DNA from: Sphingobacterium sp. N143
Lineage (GTDB): Bacteria; Bacteroidota; Bacteroidia; Sphingobacteriales; Sphingobacteriaceae
DNA length: 64,000 nt
Assembly: GCF_030325625.1 (NCBI RefSeq)
Contig: NZ_JACAIS010000002.1
Coordinates: 333,913-397,912 of the forward strand
Direction of reading: 5' to 3'
This document shows, in pieces, positions 17,449-27,608 of this stretch. The stretch's first letter is position 1; every line of letters starts with the position of its first letter. The position numbers and the translations under genes were made by a program. Below the pieces are notes generated by a model. It was not told where the DNA came from, searched no databases, and was given only the letters and a program-made list of their open reading frames with translations.

Positions 17449-19080
17449 TTAATAGCCAGGATTTTGCTTTAAATTTGGATTAATTGCCAGCTGATCCATA
17501 GGCACCGCATAGATTTCCTTGTTTTTATCGTTCGAAGGTTTATGGTCCCACCAAGTTGCCGTAGTGTATTTACCAAAACGGATAAGATCAGTTCTTCTTT
17601 TCCCTTCAAAAATAAACTCCCGCCCACGTTCAGCCAACAATTCATTCAAGGTCAATGTAGCCGTTGTATATTTATTGGCATTCCAGTCAGCATCTTTGAA
17701 AGCCCGTTTACGGGATGCATTGATGAGGTCTACAGCTTCCTGTGTTGCTGTCCCACCATTTTTCCGCATCAGTGCCTCGGCCTTATCAAAATAAATCTCT
17801 GTCAGGCGATAAATGATGTAATCATTTTCCCAATAGTTAGGATCATCCAGCGTGCCTGATTTATACTTATTGAAGCGTGCGCCTGAATTTTCCTCTCCTT
17901 TCGTCATGCCTCCCTCAGAAGTCTTATCGCCTTCACTTTCTCTACGGATTGAGTTGACAAACACTAAAGGTTTACCTGAATATTCCTCTGTTCCTAAGAC
18001 AGGAATCGTTGTTCCATACTTATATTGAGGTCCAAAAAGAAACCACTCTTTCTTCCGCAGGTCATTTTCGGCATAAGCATCAAATGCTGTTGGGATCACC
18101 ACAAAGGCATTCCATCCTCCATACCCCACTTTGAGCACTTCTTTCATATAGTCATAACTCATATAAAAACCTGCCCAATCAAATGTAAAACCTGCTTGCC
18201 GACTATACTGAAATTGAAATAATGACTCAGGGTTTTCAGAATTTGTATTACTAAATAAAGAATTTAAGTCAGAGGCTAATTTGGGAGTCCCTCCTATTCC
18301 TCCTGTTTCCCCTGAAATTATCTTATTACATGCAGCAATACATTGGTCATACATGGCCTTACCTGACCACTTTTCCGCGTTCAAATAAAGCTCGGCCAGC
18401 ATTGCATAACCAGCAGCCATCGAAACTTGGCCGATATTTTCAGCAGAAGTTTTAGGTAATTTTGGTACATTTTCCTCCAGCTCTTTTTGAATAAATGCAA
18501 AGACTTCTGCACGTGGTTTCGTTTCCGGATTTAATGGATCAGCTACTTTTGTAGCAATCGGAACATTCCCCCAAAGATCCATAATCTTGATATAATGAAA
18601 AGCTCGCATTACTTTTAATTGCGTAATAATTTGAGCTCGTTCTTCTTCTTTTAGGTCAGGGATTTGTGTAATATCCAATTTTTCTATATCCTGAATGGCA
18701 TTATTCACATAACCAACTCCACCCCACATTAACTCCCAAGCTCCACGCATCCGTCCCTCATTACTTGTCCAGGTATGGTAATGCTGTCTGATATGATCTC
18801 CACCATCATATCCATGTCGACCTTTTTGCGGCCAAGCTACCTGATCCGCACTCAATTCTGAGTGGTAGTAAAACCCATTTCCTCCTGTTGGGGCCAACCA
18901 GGCTTGCATGTGCGTAAATGGGCGCAAGGCGGCCTGCATTACTTCTCGTTTATTCTTATAAAAATTTTCATTTTTAATTCGGCTATATACATTCTCATCT
19001 AGTTTAGTACATGATGAAATTGTTCCACCCAGCATCAAGGCCGACAATGTATAGCATATATATTTATTAGCTTTTTTCAT
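17449..19080 (-). CDS. SusD-like glycan-binding lipoprotein (pair 1)
   Basis: A 543-aa outer-membrane lipoprotein. The signal peptide ends in TISSC, then the SusD N-terminus TKLDENVYSRIKNENFYKN. TPR-like helices (RAFHYIKIMDLWGNVP, AAGYAMLAELYLNAEKW) and the C-terminal RGREFIFEGKRRTDLIRFGK and NPGY ending are typical of the SusD/RagB family. SusD proteins bind oligosaccharide at the cell surface and form the lid of the SusC channel. It begins 12 bases after the SusC stop, so the two are co-transcribed. Confidence 0.95.
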   Translation of the reverse strand: MKKANKYICYTLSALMLGGTISSCTKLDENVYSRIKNENFYKNKREVMQAALRPFTHMQAWLAPTGGNGFYYHSELSADQVAWPQKGRHGYDGGDHIRQHYHTWTSNEGRMRGAWELMWGGVGYVNNAIQDIEKLDITQIPDLKEEERAQIITQLKVMRAFHYIKIMDLWGNVPIATKVADPLNPETKPRAEVFAFIQKELEENVPKLPKTSAENIGQVSMAAGYAMLAELYLNAEKWSGKAMYDQCIAACNKIISGETGGIGGTPKLASDLNSLFSNTNSENPESLFQFQYSRQAGFTFDWAGFYMSYDYMKEVLKVGYGGWNAFVVIPTAFDAYAENDLRKKEWFLFGPQYKYGTTIPVLGTEEYSGKPLVFVNSIRRESEGDKTSEGGMTKGEENSGARFNKYKSGTLDDPNYWENDYIIYRLTEIYFDKAEALMRKNGGTATQEAVDLINASRKRAFKDADWNANKYTTATLTLNELLAERGREFIFEGKRRTDLIRFGKYTTATWWDHKPSNDKNKEIYAVPMDQLAINPNLKQNPGY

Positions 19081-19092
19081 GTTATTACAATT

Positions 19093-22000
19093 TTAAAACC
19101 CAACATTTAAACCAATTGTCCAAGACCGTGTTCTTGGATAAAAACTTCGTGAATCAATTCCAGCTTCGAAACCTGTATCTTGTAGTTCAGGGTCTAATCC
19201 CGTATACTTTGTAAATGTTGCAATATTTCTTCCTGTTGCATAGACATATAAACTTTTGATATAATCAGTCTTCAATTTGAAATTATAACCCAACGTGATA
19301 TTATCCAACTTCACAAAACTTCCGTTCTCCAAATAGTAATCGGAATATTGTGGATCTTGTTTGATAGCTGCATGTTTGGTAAAGGCACTTTCAAAAACGT
19401 TATTCGGTAACCATTTCTGATTTCCAAAAAACATGTCTGCAGTATTTAGGATATCGTACTTGAATTTTCCTCGGAAAAAGATGGTTAGATCAAAACCTTT
19501 ATAAGCAAAACGATTTCCTAAAGAAGCATTAAATTTCGGGACACCATTGCCAATATACGCTCGGTCATTATCATTCACTTCACTCGTTGTCCCAGTAGTA
19601 CCATCAGCCTTATAGAATAACCATTCTCCTTTATCATTCAATCCAGCGTAACGTTTTCCATAAAAAGAGCCTATTTCCCCCCCTTCTTCCAAACGGATGG
19701 CATCTCCCAGATTACCAGGTGAAGGAAGTCCTCCAAAGGTTAACCAGTCATTTTTAAAGATATCATTGGACATAGACACTAATTTATTTTTTTGGTAACT
19801 TCCTGCAAAATCGATTGTCCATTTGAAATCTTCCTTCTGCATGGCTATACCAGTTAATTGCAATTCTACACCTTTATTGGAGACCTCTCCGACATTATAC
19901 CAGATTTTGGTACTTACATATGCAGGCTGCTGAGCTTTATATTCGTAAAGCAAATCGTTCGTTTTTCGATTATATACATCCAAGGATCCTGTCAAGCGGT
20001 TATTCCATAAACCAAAGTCAAGACCTATGTTTAATTCCGCTTTCTGTTCCCATTTCAAATCCGGATTTGGATTTTGTGTTGGTCCATAGGTTTGGTAATA
20101 GATCCCATCCTGAGGATAAACTCCGCCCGTACCTAATAAAATCAAAGAGTTATAATTTGGAAATCCCTGATTACCAGTAATACCATATCCGGCACGCAGT
20201 TTCAGATTATTAACCACATCTTTATTTGTGAAAAAATCCTCATTGGTAATCGTCCAACCTGCCGAAATTGCTGGAAAATTTCCCCATTTGTGATTTGCTC
20301 CGAAGCGTGAAGAACCTTCTCTTCTAAGAATTGCACTTATAAAATATTTTTGATCATAATTATAGTTTACCCTACCAAAAAAAGCGATTAGTTTATTATC
20401 TTCTTTAAATGAGCCCATTGATGGCCTTGGTAATTTGGTATTGGTTAAAGCCGTTCCACTTCCCATATCCCAGTCCTGGAAAGCATCGGTTGTAAATCCA
20501 TTATTTGCCATCTCGAATCGCTCATACCCATTATATTGGAAACTGTAGCCTAATAATCCAGTGACATTATGCTTTTCATTAAAAGTTTGATTATAATCAA
20601 TTGTTGTTTCAAATGTTTTGGACCAAGTCAGTTCATTACGCTTCCAGGCATAGCCCATACCTTGATATTCTGAATTTTGGCGCTGATCCCAATCTTTGAT
20701 TGATCTATACTGACGATCATTCCAATTATTCCTAAGATAAGATCCGAATGCAGAAATACTTAAGGGTTCAATAATTTTGAATTTTAAACGGGCATCTCCC
20801 GAAAACGTCTCTTGATTTCGTTGATCCACACGATTGGCCATACGATCCAGGGGGTTAAAATTATTATATCCTTGGGTCTGATAAAAACTACCATCTTCAT
20901 TATATAATGGGGCAGTTGGATTACGTTGAATTGCCTGTTCAAAATATTCCGTTTTCCCTCCAAGTAGGTCAGCTTTATTAAAATTTGCCGCAATATTACC
21001 CGAGAATGTCAATCGATCCTTTAATCCTGTCTGTGAAAAATTAATACGTCCACCAAATTGCTGACGGCCATTCTGTTTGGCAATACCTTCTGCATTTTCA
21101 TAATTAATTGAGGCACGATAATTAGATTTTTCCCCACCTCCACTAGCTACGAAGTTATGAAAGGTTGAAAAATTATTTTTGTTGATCAATTCATCATATA
21201 GATCCGTTGAAGCACCTAAGTCCAAATCAGGTTTATTTTGTCCATTGACCACATAATCCCTAAACTGCTGTGCACTTAACATCTCCGGCCTCTTAGCTAC
21301 AGCCTCATGTTGACCATAGGTATAATATTCAAATCGTGGCTCTCCAGACTTTCCTTTTTTGGTGGTGACTAAGATCACACCACCATTCCCGCGGGTACCA
21401 TAGATTGCTGCTGCCGAACCATCTTTCAGTACGTCAATGGATTCGATATCGCCTTGTTTAATTAAATCAAGATTTCCTCCCGGGATTCCATCAATAACAA
21501 TCAAAGGACTATTACCCCCTTTTAAAGATGCCATACCACGCAACTGAATATCAGAACCAGCGTTAGGATTACTTCCCTGCGTCCGGGTGACGTTCAGACC
21601 AGCGACCTTCCCCTGTACCAGGTCCATTGGATTGCGCATTCCCCCTTGATTAAAATCCTTCTCTTTCACGGAAGCCACGGCCGATGTTACTTCACTTTTC
21701 TTTTGCGTACCATAGCCCACGACAATGACTTCTTCCAATTGGTCTGCTGCTGATGACAGTTGAATACTCAGCGGCGCATTATTGGTCACCTTTACCTCAT
21801 TGGACCGATAACCGATGGAGGAGAAGACCAGAATATCGCCAGCCTTCGCCTGAATCGCAAAATTACCTTCCCTATCGGATGTTGTCCCCTTAGCAGAGCC
21901 TTTGACACTTACAGAAACTCCAGCGATCGTTTCGCCAGTCTTTGCGTCCTGTACCTTTCCCTTGATCAGCTCCTGAAAATTAGCCATCTTATCGATGGAA

Positions 22001-22137
22001 GCCTTTTTCGATTCATTGCCCGGGACAAGACCAGCAGCATATGCCTGATGCATTGTTCCCGCGATAACAGTCAACGAGAAAAATAACTTTGTATTTTTCG
22101 TTAACCGCGCAAATGTTTTTAAATCAATTTTGCTCAT
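19093..22137 (-). CDS. SusC-like TonB-dependent outer-membrane transporter (pair 1)
   Basis: A 1014-aa TonB-dependent receptor. Order: signal peptide (MSKIDLKTFARLTKNTKLF...AYAA), carboxypeptidase-like domain (IKGKVQDAKTGETIAGVSV), TonB box region (LEEVIVVGYGTQKKSEVT), plug domain with DGSAAAIYGTRGNGGVILVT, then a 22-strand barrel ending in WTIGLNVGF. There is no STN domain, so regulation through an anti-sigma factor of the FecR type is not expected. The first 35 residues are close to those of the second SusC (24178-27354), and both genes share leader blocks, which points to a duplicated ancestor. Confidence 0.96.
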   Translation of the reverse strand: MSKIDLKTFARLTKNTKLFFSLTVIAGTMHQAYAAGLVPGNESKKASIDKMANFQELIKGKVQDAKTGETIAGVSVSVKGSAKGTTSDREGNFAIQAKAGDILVFSSIGYRSNEVKVTNNAPLSIQLSSAADQLEEVIVVGYGTQKKSEVTSAVASVKEKDFNQGGMRNPMDLVQGKVAGLNVTRTQGSNPNAGSDIQLRGMASLKGGNSPLIVIDGIPGGNLDLIKQGDIESIDVLKDGSAAAIYGTRGNGGVILVTTKKGKSGEPRFEYYTYGQHEAVAKRPEMLSAQQFRDYVVNGQNKPDLDLGASTDLYDELINKNNFSTFHNFVASGGGEKSNYRASINYENAEGIAKQNGRQQFGGRINFSQTGLKDRLTFSGNIAANFNKADLLGGKTEYFEQAIQRNPTAPLYNEDGSFYQTQGYNNFNPLDRMANRVDQRNQETFSGDARLKFKIIEPLSISAFGSYLRNNWNDRQYRSIKDWDQRQNSEYQGMGYAWKRNELTWSKTFETTIDYNQTFNEKHNVTGLLGYSFQYNGYERFEMANNGFTTDAFQDWDMGSGTALTNTKLPRPSMGSFKEDNKLIAFFGRVNYNYDQKYFISAILRREGSSRFGANHKWGNFPAISAGWTITNEDFFTNKDVVNNLKLRAGYGITGNQGFPNYNSLILLGTGGVYPQDGIYYQTYGPTQNPNPDLKWEQKAELNIGLDFGLWNNRLTGSLDVYNRKTNDLLYEYKAQQPAYVSTKIWYNVGEVSNKGVELQLTGIAMQKEDFKWTIDFAGSYQKNKLVSMSNDIFKNDWLTFGGLPSPGNLGDAIRLEEGGEIGSFYGKRYAGLNDKGEWLFYKADGTTGTTSEVNDNDRAYIGNGVPKFNASLGNRFAYKGFDLTIFFRGKFKYDILNTADMFFGNQKWLPNNVFESAFTKHAAIKQDPQYSDYYLENGSFVKLDNITLGYNFKLKTDYIKSLYVYATGRNIATFTKYTGLDPELQDTGFEAGIDSRSFYPRTRSWTIGLNVGF

Positions 22138-22171
22138 ATAATTAGTGATTTGGTTTATAAAACGTTTTAGC
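22138..22171 (-). promoter_or_regulatory. Proximal conserved leader block, susC pair 1
   Basis: The block immediately upstream of the susC start is nearly the same as that before the second susC. On the plus strand AGTGATTTGGTTTATAAAA starts 7 bases beyond the start codon in both (22144 and 27361), followed by the palindrome AAAACGTTTT (22159-22168). A second CGTTTTT-type motif lies about 24 bases further upstream in the transcript. The identity is far above that of the surrounding intergenic DNA. Likely a shared 5' UTR or operator element. Confidence 0.65.
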
Positions 22172-22361
22172 TTTTGGTCACAAAAACGCCTATGTTTAAT
22201 TAGTATTCATTATTGATCATTGAAAATGACGCAGGTCCGTCCGCAGTTTTTGAGCGAGATGAACCCTAGTGGTCAATCCTATATTATCTTTTAAAAAAAA
22301 ATACAAAATAGTCCGCTGTGTAAAGCAACTAACTCAAAATATAATCGTTGATTAGAACTTT

Positions 22362-22390
22362 GCAAAAACGGTTTTGCTCTTTAAGAAAAA
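22362..22390 (-). promoter_or_regulatory. Distal conserved block upstream of susC pair 1
   Basis: GCAAAAACGGTTTTGC (22362-22377) is a 6-base-arm palindrome followed by TCTTTAAG and an A-run. The counterpart before the second susC is GCAAAATCGCTTTGC (27580-27594) followed by TTCTCTTTAA and an A-run. The two begin 225 and 226 bases from their start codons, although the DNA between is diverged. This suggests a promoter-proximal regulator site or the transcription start region. Confidence 0.55.
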
Positions 22391-22566
22391 AAAATAGTCT
22401 GTTTCTTTTTATATATTAGCTAGCTTCCCTGTTGGCTATTGTATTTAGCTTAAGTGCTTGATTATGATCTCAAGATAATACTTTAATTTTTAAAGGGGAA
22501 ATTTTTAAAAAAATTTGACATCAAATTATGCGTATTATATAGTTCACGGATTAATTCAGGAATAAC

Positions 22567-22590
22567 CATGGCCATCTGTTGATGGCCATG
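22567..22590 (-). terminator. Hairpin after the second SusD gene
   Basis: CATGGCCATC (22567-22576) pairs with GATGGCCATG (22581-22590) over a TGTT loop, 8 bases past the SusD stop. The T-tract on the minus strand is weak, so termination may be partial. Confidence 0.65.
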
Positions 22591-22598
22591 ATAGGCTG

Positions 22599-24161
22599 CT
22601 ATTGATATCCCGGGTTTTGGGTCAGCTTATTATTTCGCTGTATTTCATCCGGAGAAATTGGCCATAACAGATCGGATTCCTTAAAGGTTGCTCCAGATCC
22701 GTTTTTAGCACCTACTAAAGGAACAAATGTCACTTTTCCGGCTTCTGTAGTCGAAATTATAGGGAACATTTTTGTCCGTAGGATATCGTCCCACATCTTA
22801 AATTCAAGCGGGAACTCTCTCAGCCGTTCGATCCAGCATTCTTTGACGAAATCTTCTGCAGATAAAGCTTGTAATTCGGTGGTAAACGATGCAACAGACT
22901 TTCCTTCAGTATTAGCACGTGCTTTCACTTGAGCGAGGTATCCTGCAGCTTCAGAAGTGACACCAGTTGATTTAGCGATTCCTTCCGCAGCGATCAACAG
23001 CGCCTCAGGGAAACGATAAAAATTCCAATCCTTCGTTCCTCTACCCGTTACCGTAGCTGCCTGTTCATCAAAATAATACCAAATACCAGGTACATCAGAA
23101 GTCCATTTCTTACCATTTACAGGGTTTGTATAGGACCAGTGAAAAAACTGATTGGGTTGAATACGTAAATCCTTCTCCTCATATACATTTAAGAATTGGT
23201 TTGTTGGACCGTAAATACGTTCAAAAATGGAATATTTGTCGAAAACTGAAGTTGCTGAAGAACTAAATGCATAAGTCGTCCACCAACCGCTATTATTGAT
23301 CGTTGCATCATACTCCTGGGCATAGATTACTTCTTCCAGATCATCAGTTGTACGCAGTTTATTATAAGCACTATTCAATTTTAGATCAGTATTGGCGGTC
23401 ATTTTATGTCCTGAATTAATGACAATCTTGGCGGTTACTGCTGCATCCGCAAATTTACCTTGTTGCAAGTACACATTGGCTAACGTCATTGCCGCAGCAT
23501 ATTTACTGATGCGATGTCCATTTTGCGCAAACATAACTGCTGGCAAACCTGCAACAGCATCTTTCAAGTCTGCCTCAATCAGCTCATATACCTTGGCTGG
23601 CTCGGTACGTTCAAGATAAAGATCATCCGCCAAGGTTTCATTTGGGTTTATGGATAAGGGGATTGCTCCAAATGTCTTTACCAAATAGAAATAATTATAT
23701 GCCCTAAAGAACTTCGTCTCAGCCAATAAAGTTTTCTTCCGCGTTTCATCCATATTAATTTCAGGAATATATTTAACACCTGCATTGGCGATATTAATGG
23801 CTTTGTAACTTTCATCCCAAATGGTATTCATCGTACTGGATACAACGCTGGTGTTTTGCTGTCTAGTAAGCTGTCTAGCAAACAAGCATATTCTTTCTTG
23901 ACCTTCGTATGTATTTATAAAATAACCCGTTAGCATCGTATTAATAGAAGCTGTTGGTCCAACATAAGCACTAGCGGCAACAGAATACCGCTGTGGCGCA
24001 CCCCTACGGTATAGCGAGTTCACCGTAGCCATGGCTTGCCCTTCATTGGCATAGTATTGCTCTGAGGATAAATTGGACCTCGGCTCTTCCTCTAAAAATT
24101 TATTACAAGATGTTGTTAAAGCCATGCCGGCCAGCAACAACAGAAATAATTTATTTTTCAT
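22599..24161 (-). CDS. SusD-like glycan-binding lipoprotein (pair 2)
   Basis: A 520-aa SusD/RagB lipoprotein. I use the start at 24161 (MKNKLFLLLLAGMALTTSC), which gives a clean lipoprotein signal peptide with Cys after LTTS; the frame upstream to 24191 adds ten residues and overlaps susC. SusD marks: NKFLEEEPRSNLSSEQYY, FFRAYNYFYLVKTFGAIPL, ECWIERLREFPLEFKMWDD and the terminal NNKLTQNPGYQ. It starts 16 bases after the stop of its SusC. It is clearly different from the pair 1 SusD, so the two pairs may prefer different oligosaccharides. Confidence 0.94.
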   Translation of the reverse strand: MKNKLFLLLLAGMALTTSCNKFLEEEPRSNLSSEQYYANEGQAMATVNSLYRRGAPQRYSVAASAYVGPTASINTMLTGYFINTYEGQERICLFARQLTRQQNTSVVSSTMNTIWDESYKAINIANAGVKYIPEINMDETRKKTLLAETKFFRAYNYFYLVKTFGAIPLSINPNETLADDLYLERTEPAKVYELIEADLKDAVAGLPAVMFAQNGHRISKYAAAMTLANVYLQQGKFADAAVTAKIVINSGHKMTANTDLKLNSAYNKLRTTDDLEEVIYAQEYDATINNSGWWTTYAFSSSATSVFDKYSIFERIYGPTNQFLNVYEEKDLRIQPNQFFHWSYTNPVNGKKWTSDVPGIWYYFDEQAATVTGRGTKDWNFYRFPEALLIAAEGIAKSTGVTSEAAGYLAQVKARANTEGKSVASFTTELQALSAEDFVKECWIERLREFPLEFKMWDDILRTKMFPIISTTEAGKVTFVPLVGAKNGSGATFKESDLLWPISPDEIQRNNKLTQNPGYQ

Positions 24162-24177
24162 TTTGATAAGTTCTAAA

Positions 24178-27100
24178 TTAAAATGTAACATTTACACCCA
24201 GAGAGAATGTCTTTGCTCTCGGATAGGCAAAAAAGGTCATGTTCTGTCCAAATTTACCTTCTCCTTGTGAGGTACTTTCAGGATCATAACCTTTAAAATC
24301 ACTGGAAGTAAACAAGAATGGGTTATTGGCATTCGCATATAGGCGTAATCTTGAAAGACCAATCTTTTTGAGTGCTTCCGGTGTAAACGTATACCCTACC
24401 TGTATCAAATTAACACGTAGATAAGATCCATCTGCAATCCAGGCATCATCCACATTGGAATCCTGTCCACGATGCCCACCATTGGTCAGATAAATGGCCT
24501 GTTCCATCGTATTCGGATTTGATCCATTATAGGCATCTGTCAAAATTTCCTTCAGGCCGTTGGTGATACCAAAACGGTCATACGTGGAATGGAAGAATTG
24601 TTGCATGATCTCCACACCTTTGACAAATTGAAGATCCAGGGTAAAGTCAAAGTTTTTGTACCTCAAATTATTGACAAAACTTCCGGTCCAGTCTGGTAGT
24701 CCTTTACCAATAATTTCTTTTTCAGTTGAACGTTTCGCGCGTCCAATGTCTTCCATTTTCGCATCTCCGGCATCCACATCAGCCTGTGTATAGACTCCAA
24801 GCCTTCTGTAACCATAGAAACTATTTAAGTTTTCTCCGACGCGAATAATGCTATTGGCACCACCTACCCAACTGTTCATAAGGATATCGGCATTATTTTC
24901 ACCTAGTTTTAATACCTTATTCTTATTATAGTTGGCGTTTATAGAGGCTTTCCAGTTGAAGTTTTCATTGTTCACAATCGTTCCGTTGATCATGATATCC
25001 AGTCCTTGGTTTTGGACAGAACCAATATTTTTCATGACCGTACTAAATCCAGAGGCAGTTGGCAAAGGCGCATCCAATAAGAGGTCTGTTGTTTTTTTGC
25101 GGTAATAAGACACATCAAAATTTAAACGATTTTGAAATAGCCCCAATTCCACACCCACATCAAATTGTGCTGTCTTTTCCCATTTTAAATCCGGATTGGC
25201 AATGGTATTCACAAATGAATAGGGTGCTCTTACATTATTCAATAGAATTGTACCTGCATCCACAATGGCCAATGATTTATACGGATCAATCTCCGAGTTA
25301 CCCGTCATACCAAAACTGGTATGGAGTTTCATATTACTCACAGATTCATTCCCTTTCAAGAAATCTTCATTGGAAATATTCCAGGCTAAACCTAATGAGG
25401 GGAAGAAAGCATACTTGTTGTTCTTACCGAATTTGGAAGATCCGTCATAACGACCCGTCACTGTAGCCGAATAACGATCATCATAGGAATAAGCTGCCCG
25501 TAAAAAATAAGAATTCATTGCCCACTTATTCCAATTTGACGTAGGGGGATCTGGTGTTACGCCAATACCAAGATTATTATATTCATAGAAATCATCAAAA
25601 AATCCAGTTGTCCTTGAACTATTATAATCGTAAGTTCTCGCTTGCCATGAAAGACCGGCCATGGCATTGATCCGATGCTTATCAAATTGTTTATTATAAG
25701 TAAGATAGGTTTCTTCCTGCCAATAAAGGGTATTCGTGCTGTTCATTTCGGCCCAACCATTTGGCCTGGAGATATTATTCAAGGATATGGATGAGTATCC
25801 TTTATAATTTTTTCGATGACTGTCAATCCCCAATTGCGTTTTTAGATCTAAGCCGTCTGCCAGGTGAAATGTGAGTGCGGCATTACCGAAAATCTGGGTA
25901 TTATAACGCATCCTTTTTTGTAAATCCAAAATTGAGACAGGATTGGCCATTCCTTCAAACCCCAATTTATCAGATACCGTAGACGAAGACGAATTAGTAT
26001 ATTCACCATCTTTATCATAGACCGGATACCATGGGAGCATTTCTATCATGGTACGGCGGGCTTCCTGGCCACCACCATCTTCCGGCGTATAACGTCCCCA
26101 GGTATGATTCACCGTCAAATTGACTGCCGTAGATAACCAAGAAGTAGGTTTGGCGTCGTAGGCCAGCTTACCGTTCACACGCTTATTCCAGGTATTAGTT
26201 ACGATACCTTGTTGATCGGTGTAATTCAAGAAAGCACCCACCGATGATTTCTCATCCCCTTGCTGAATATTCAATTGGTGGTTGTGAGATATTGCAGTTC
26301 TTGTAGCTTCCTTCTGCCAATCTGTATCATACAGTGGGTTGCCGTTAGCATCAAAGTAATTTGGATCGTTGAACCAATCTTTTTTATCCAATGACCATGG
26401 CTTCCAATTCTTATCCCTGTCCTTCAAAAATTGAGCAGCATATTTATTTTCATTTTCCAGCCCGATCATAAAGGCGTCAACCCATTCTTGCGCATTCAGT
26501 ACGTCCATATAACGCTGTGCCGAACTGACCCCTGCAGATCCTTGATAACTGATTGTACGTGTACCATCTTTACTTCCACGTTTTGTGGTCACTAAGATCA
26601 CACCGTTTGCACCACGCGCACCGTAGATTGCTGCTGAAGAAGCATCTTTTAATACCTCGATGTTTTCAATGTCATTGGGATTCAGCAAATGGAAATCTTC
26701 CATCACAACCCCATCCACTACATACAAAGGATTTGATGATGAATTGATCGTCGCCACACCACGGATCACTACCCGGTTCGCATAGGCACCAGGTTGGCTC
26801 GAGTTGGAAAAGATATTTACACCGGACGCTTTACCTCTCAAGGCATCCAAAGGGCTAAAGCTCTGATCTTTGATCATATCAGCCCCTTTTACCATCGCGA
26901 TAGACCCCGTTACATCCGACTTACGCATGGTACCATAGCCGACCACAACAACTTCATCCAGCTGGCTCTGGTCTTCCTCCAACTGTACAGTAACCGTGGT
27001 ACCTGATACTGTTACTTCTTTCGCTTTGTAGCCCACAGATGAAAGGACTAAAACATCGCCCCCTTTAGCTTCAATGGTAAAATTTCCCTGGGCATCCGAT

Positions 27101-27354
27101 TGGGCCCCTTTAGAAGTTCCTTTCACTGCAACGGTAACCCCTGCGATAGGTTTTCCGGCAGCATCCAGCACTTTTCCTTTCAGTTCCTGCTGCAGACTGT
27201 GCACTTCCTTTACGAAAGATTTAGTTTCGTAATGGCTTGCAGTTCCGACAGCGGCATTGACATGTTGGAAAGTACCAGCAATGACAGCCAATGAGAAAAA
27301 TAGTTTTGACTTTTTCCCAAGCTGCGCAAATGATTTTACGTCAACTTTGCTCAT
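24178..27354 (-). CDS. SusC-like TonB-dependent outer-membrane transporter (pair 2)
   Basis: A 1058-aa TonB-dependent receptor with the same order as pair 1: signal peptide (MSKVDVKSFAQLGKKSKLF...VNAA), carboxypeptidase-like domain (LKGKVLDAAGKPIAGVTV), TonB box LDEVVVVGYGTMRKSDVTGS, plug with DASSAAIYGARGANGVILVT, and a barrel ending FSLGVNVTF. No STN domain. It is the first gene of a two-gene unit with susD 2. Its N-terminus and 5' leader closely match those of the first SusC although the barrels differ, as expected after duplication and ligand divergence. Confidence 0.96.
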   Translation of the reverse strand: MSKVDVKSFAQLGKKSKLFFSLAVIAGTFQHVNAAVGTASHYETKSFVKEVHSLQQELKGKVLDAAGKPIAGVTVAVKGTSKGAQSDAQGNFTIEAKGGDVLVLSSVGYKAKEVTVSGTTVTVQLEEDQSQLDEVVVVGYGTMRKSDVTGSIAMVKGADMIKDQSFSPLDALRGKASGVNIFSNSSQPGAYANRVVIRGVATINSSSNPLYVVDGVVMEDFHLLNPNDIENIEVLKDASSAAIYGARGANGVILVTTKRGSKDGTRTISYQGSAGVSSAQRYMDVLNAQEWVDAFMIGLENENKYAAQFLKDRDKNWKPWSLDKKDWFNDPNYFDANGNPLYDTDWQKEATRTAISHNHQLNIQQGDEKSSVGAFLNYTDQQGIVTNTWNKRVNGKLAYDAKPTSWLSTAVNLTVNHTWGRYTPEDGGGQEARRTMIEMLPWYPVYDKDGEYTNSSSSTVSDKLGFEGMANPVSILDLQKRMRYNTQIFGNAALTFHLADGLDLKTQLGIDSHRKNYKGYSSISLNNISRPNGWAEMNSTNTLYWQEETYLTYNKQFDKHRINAMAGLSWQARTYDYNSSRTTGFFDDFYEYNNLGIGVTPDPPTSNWNKWAMNSYFLRAAYSYDDRYSATVTGRYDGSSKFGKNNKYAFFPSLGLAWNISNEDFLKGNESVSNMKLHTSFGMTGNSEIDPYKSLAIVDAGTILLNNVRAPYSFVNTIANPDLKWEKTAQFDVGVELGLFQNRLNFDVSYYRKKTTDLLLDAPLPTASGFSTVMKNIGSVQNQGLDIMINGTIVNNENFNWKASINANYNKNKVLKLGENNADILMNSWVGGANSIIRVGENLNSFYGYRRLGVYTQADVDAGDAKMEDIGRAKRSTEKEIIGKGLPDWTGSFVNNLRYKNFDFTLDLQFVKGVEIMQQFFHSTYDRFGITNGLKEILTDAYNGSNPNTMEQAIYLTNGGHRGQDSNVDDAWIADGSYLRVNLIQVGYTFTPEALKKIGLSRLRLYANANNPFLFTSSDFKGYDPESTSQGEGKFGQNMTFFAYPRAKTFSLGVNVTF

Positions 27355-27389
27355 ATTAATAGTGATTTGGTTTATAAAAACGTTTTAGC
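27355..27389 (-). promoter_or_regulatory. Proximal conserved leader block, susC pair 2
   Basis: Counterpart of the block at 22138-22171: AGTGATTTGGTTTATAAAA at 27361-27379, overlapping AAAACGTTTT at 27377-27386, then another AAACGTTT motif near 27405-27412. Spacing to the start codon is identical for the first motif. Confidence 0.65.
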
Positions 27390-27579
27390 AAAAGATGCAA
27401 AAAAAACGTTTAGTTTAATTTAGTTTTCCCTTAATTGATGTAGATGCACTATTTCGCCACCAACCTAAGGATCATGTTTTCCATCGGACCTAACTGGTTA
27501 TCAAGGCCCCACAAGCACATTTCACATGGATCGATCCTTATTCTCTTTACTCACAGGCTCAATTTCCTGCTGAATAACC

Positions 27580-27608
27580 GCAAAATCGCTTTGCTTCTCT
27601 TTAAAAAA
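27580..27608 (-). promoter_or_regulatory. Distal conserved block upstream of susC pair 2
   Basis: GCAAAATCGCTTTGC (5-base arms) followed by TTCTCTTTAA and an A-run, starting 226 bases from the susC start codon. It matches the block at 22362-22390 in both sequence and distance. The DNA on either side is not conserved between the two copies. Confidence 0.55.

Larger units (their letters stand above)
22138..22598. other. 461-base intergenic region between susC 1 and susD 2
   Basis: No credible ORF. It holds, from left to right on the plus strand, the proximal susC leader block, about 170 diverged bases, a distal block (22362-22390) and the terminator of susD 2 (22567-22590). I found no exact TAnnTTTG promoter on the minus strand. 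Confidence 0.7.

Noticed and set aside
19920..25466. Plus-strand frames inside the susC genes
   Set aside because: They are short, lack start signals, and lie opposite well-supported TonB-dependent receptor genes.
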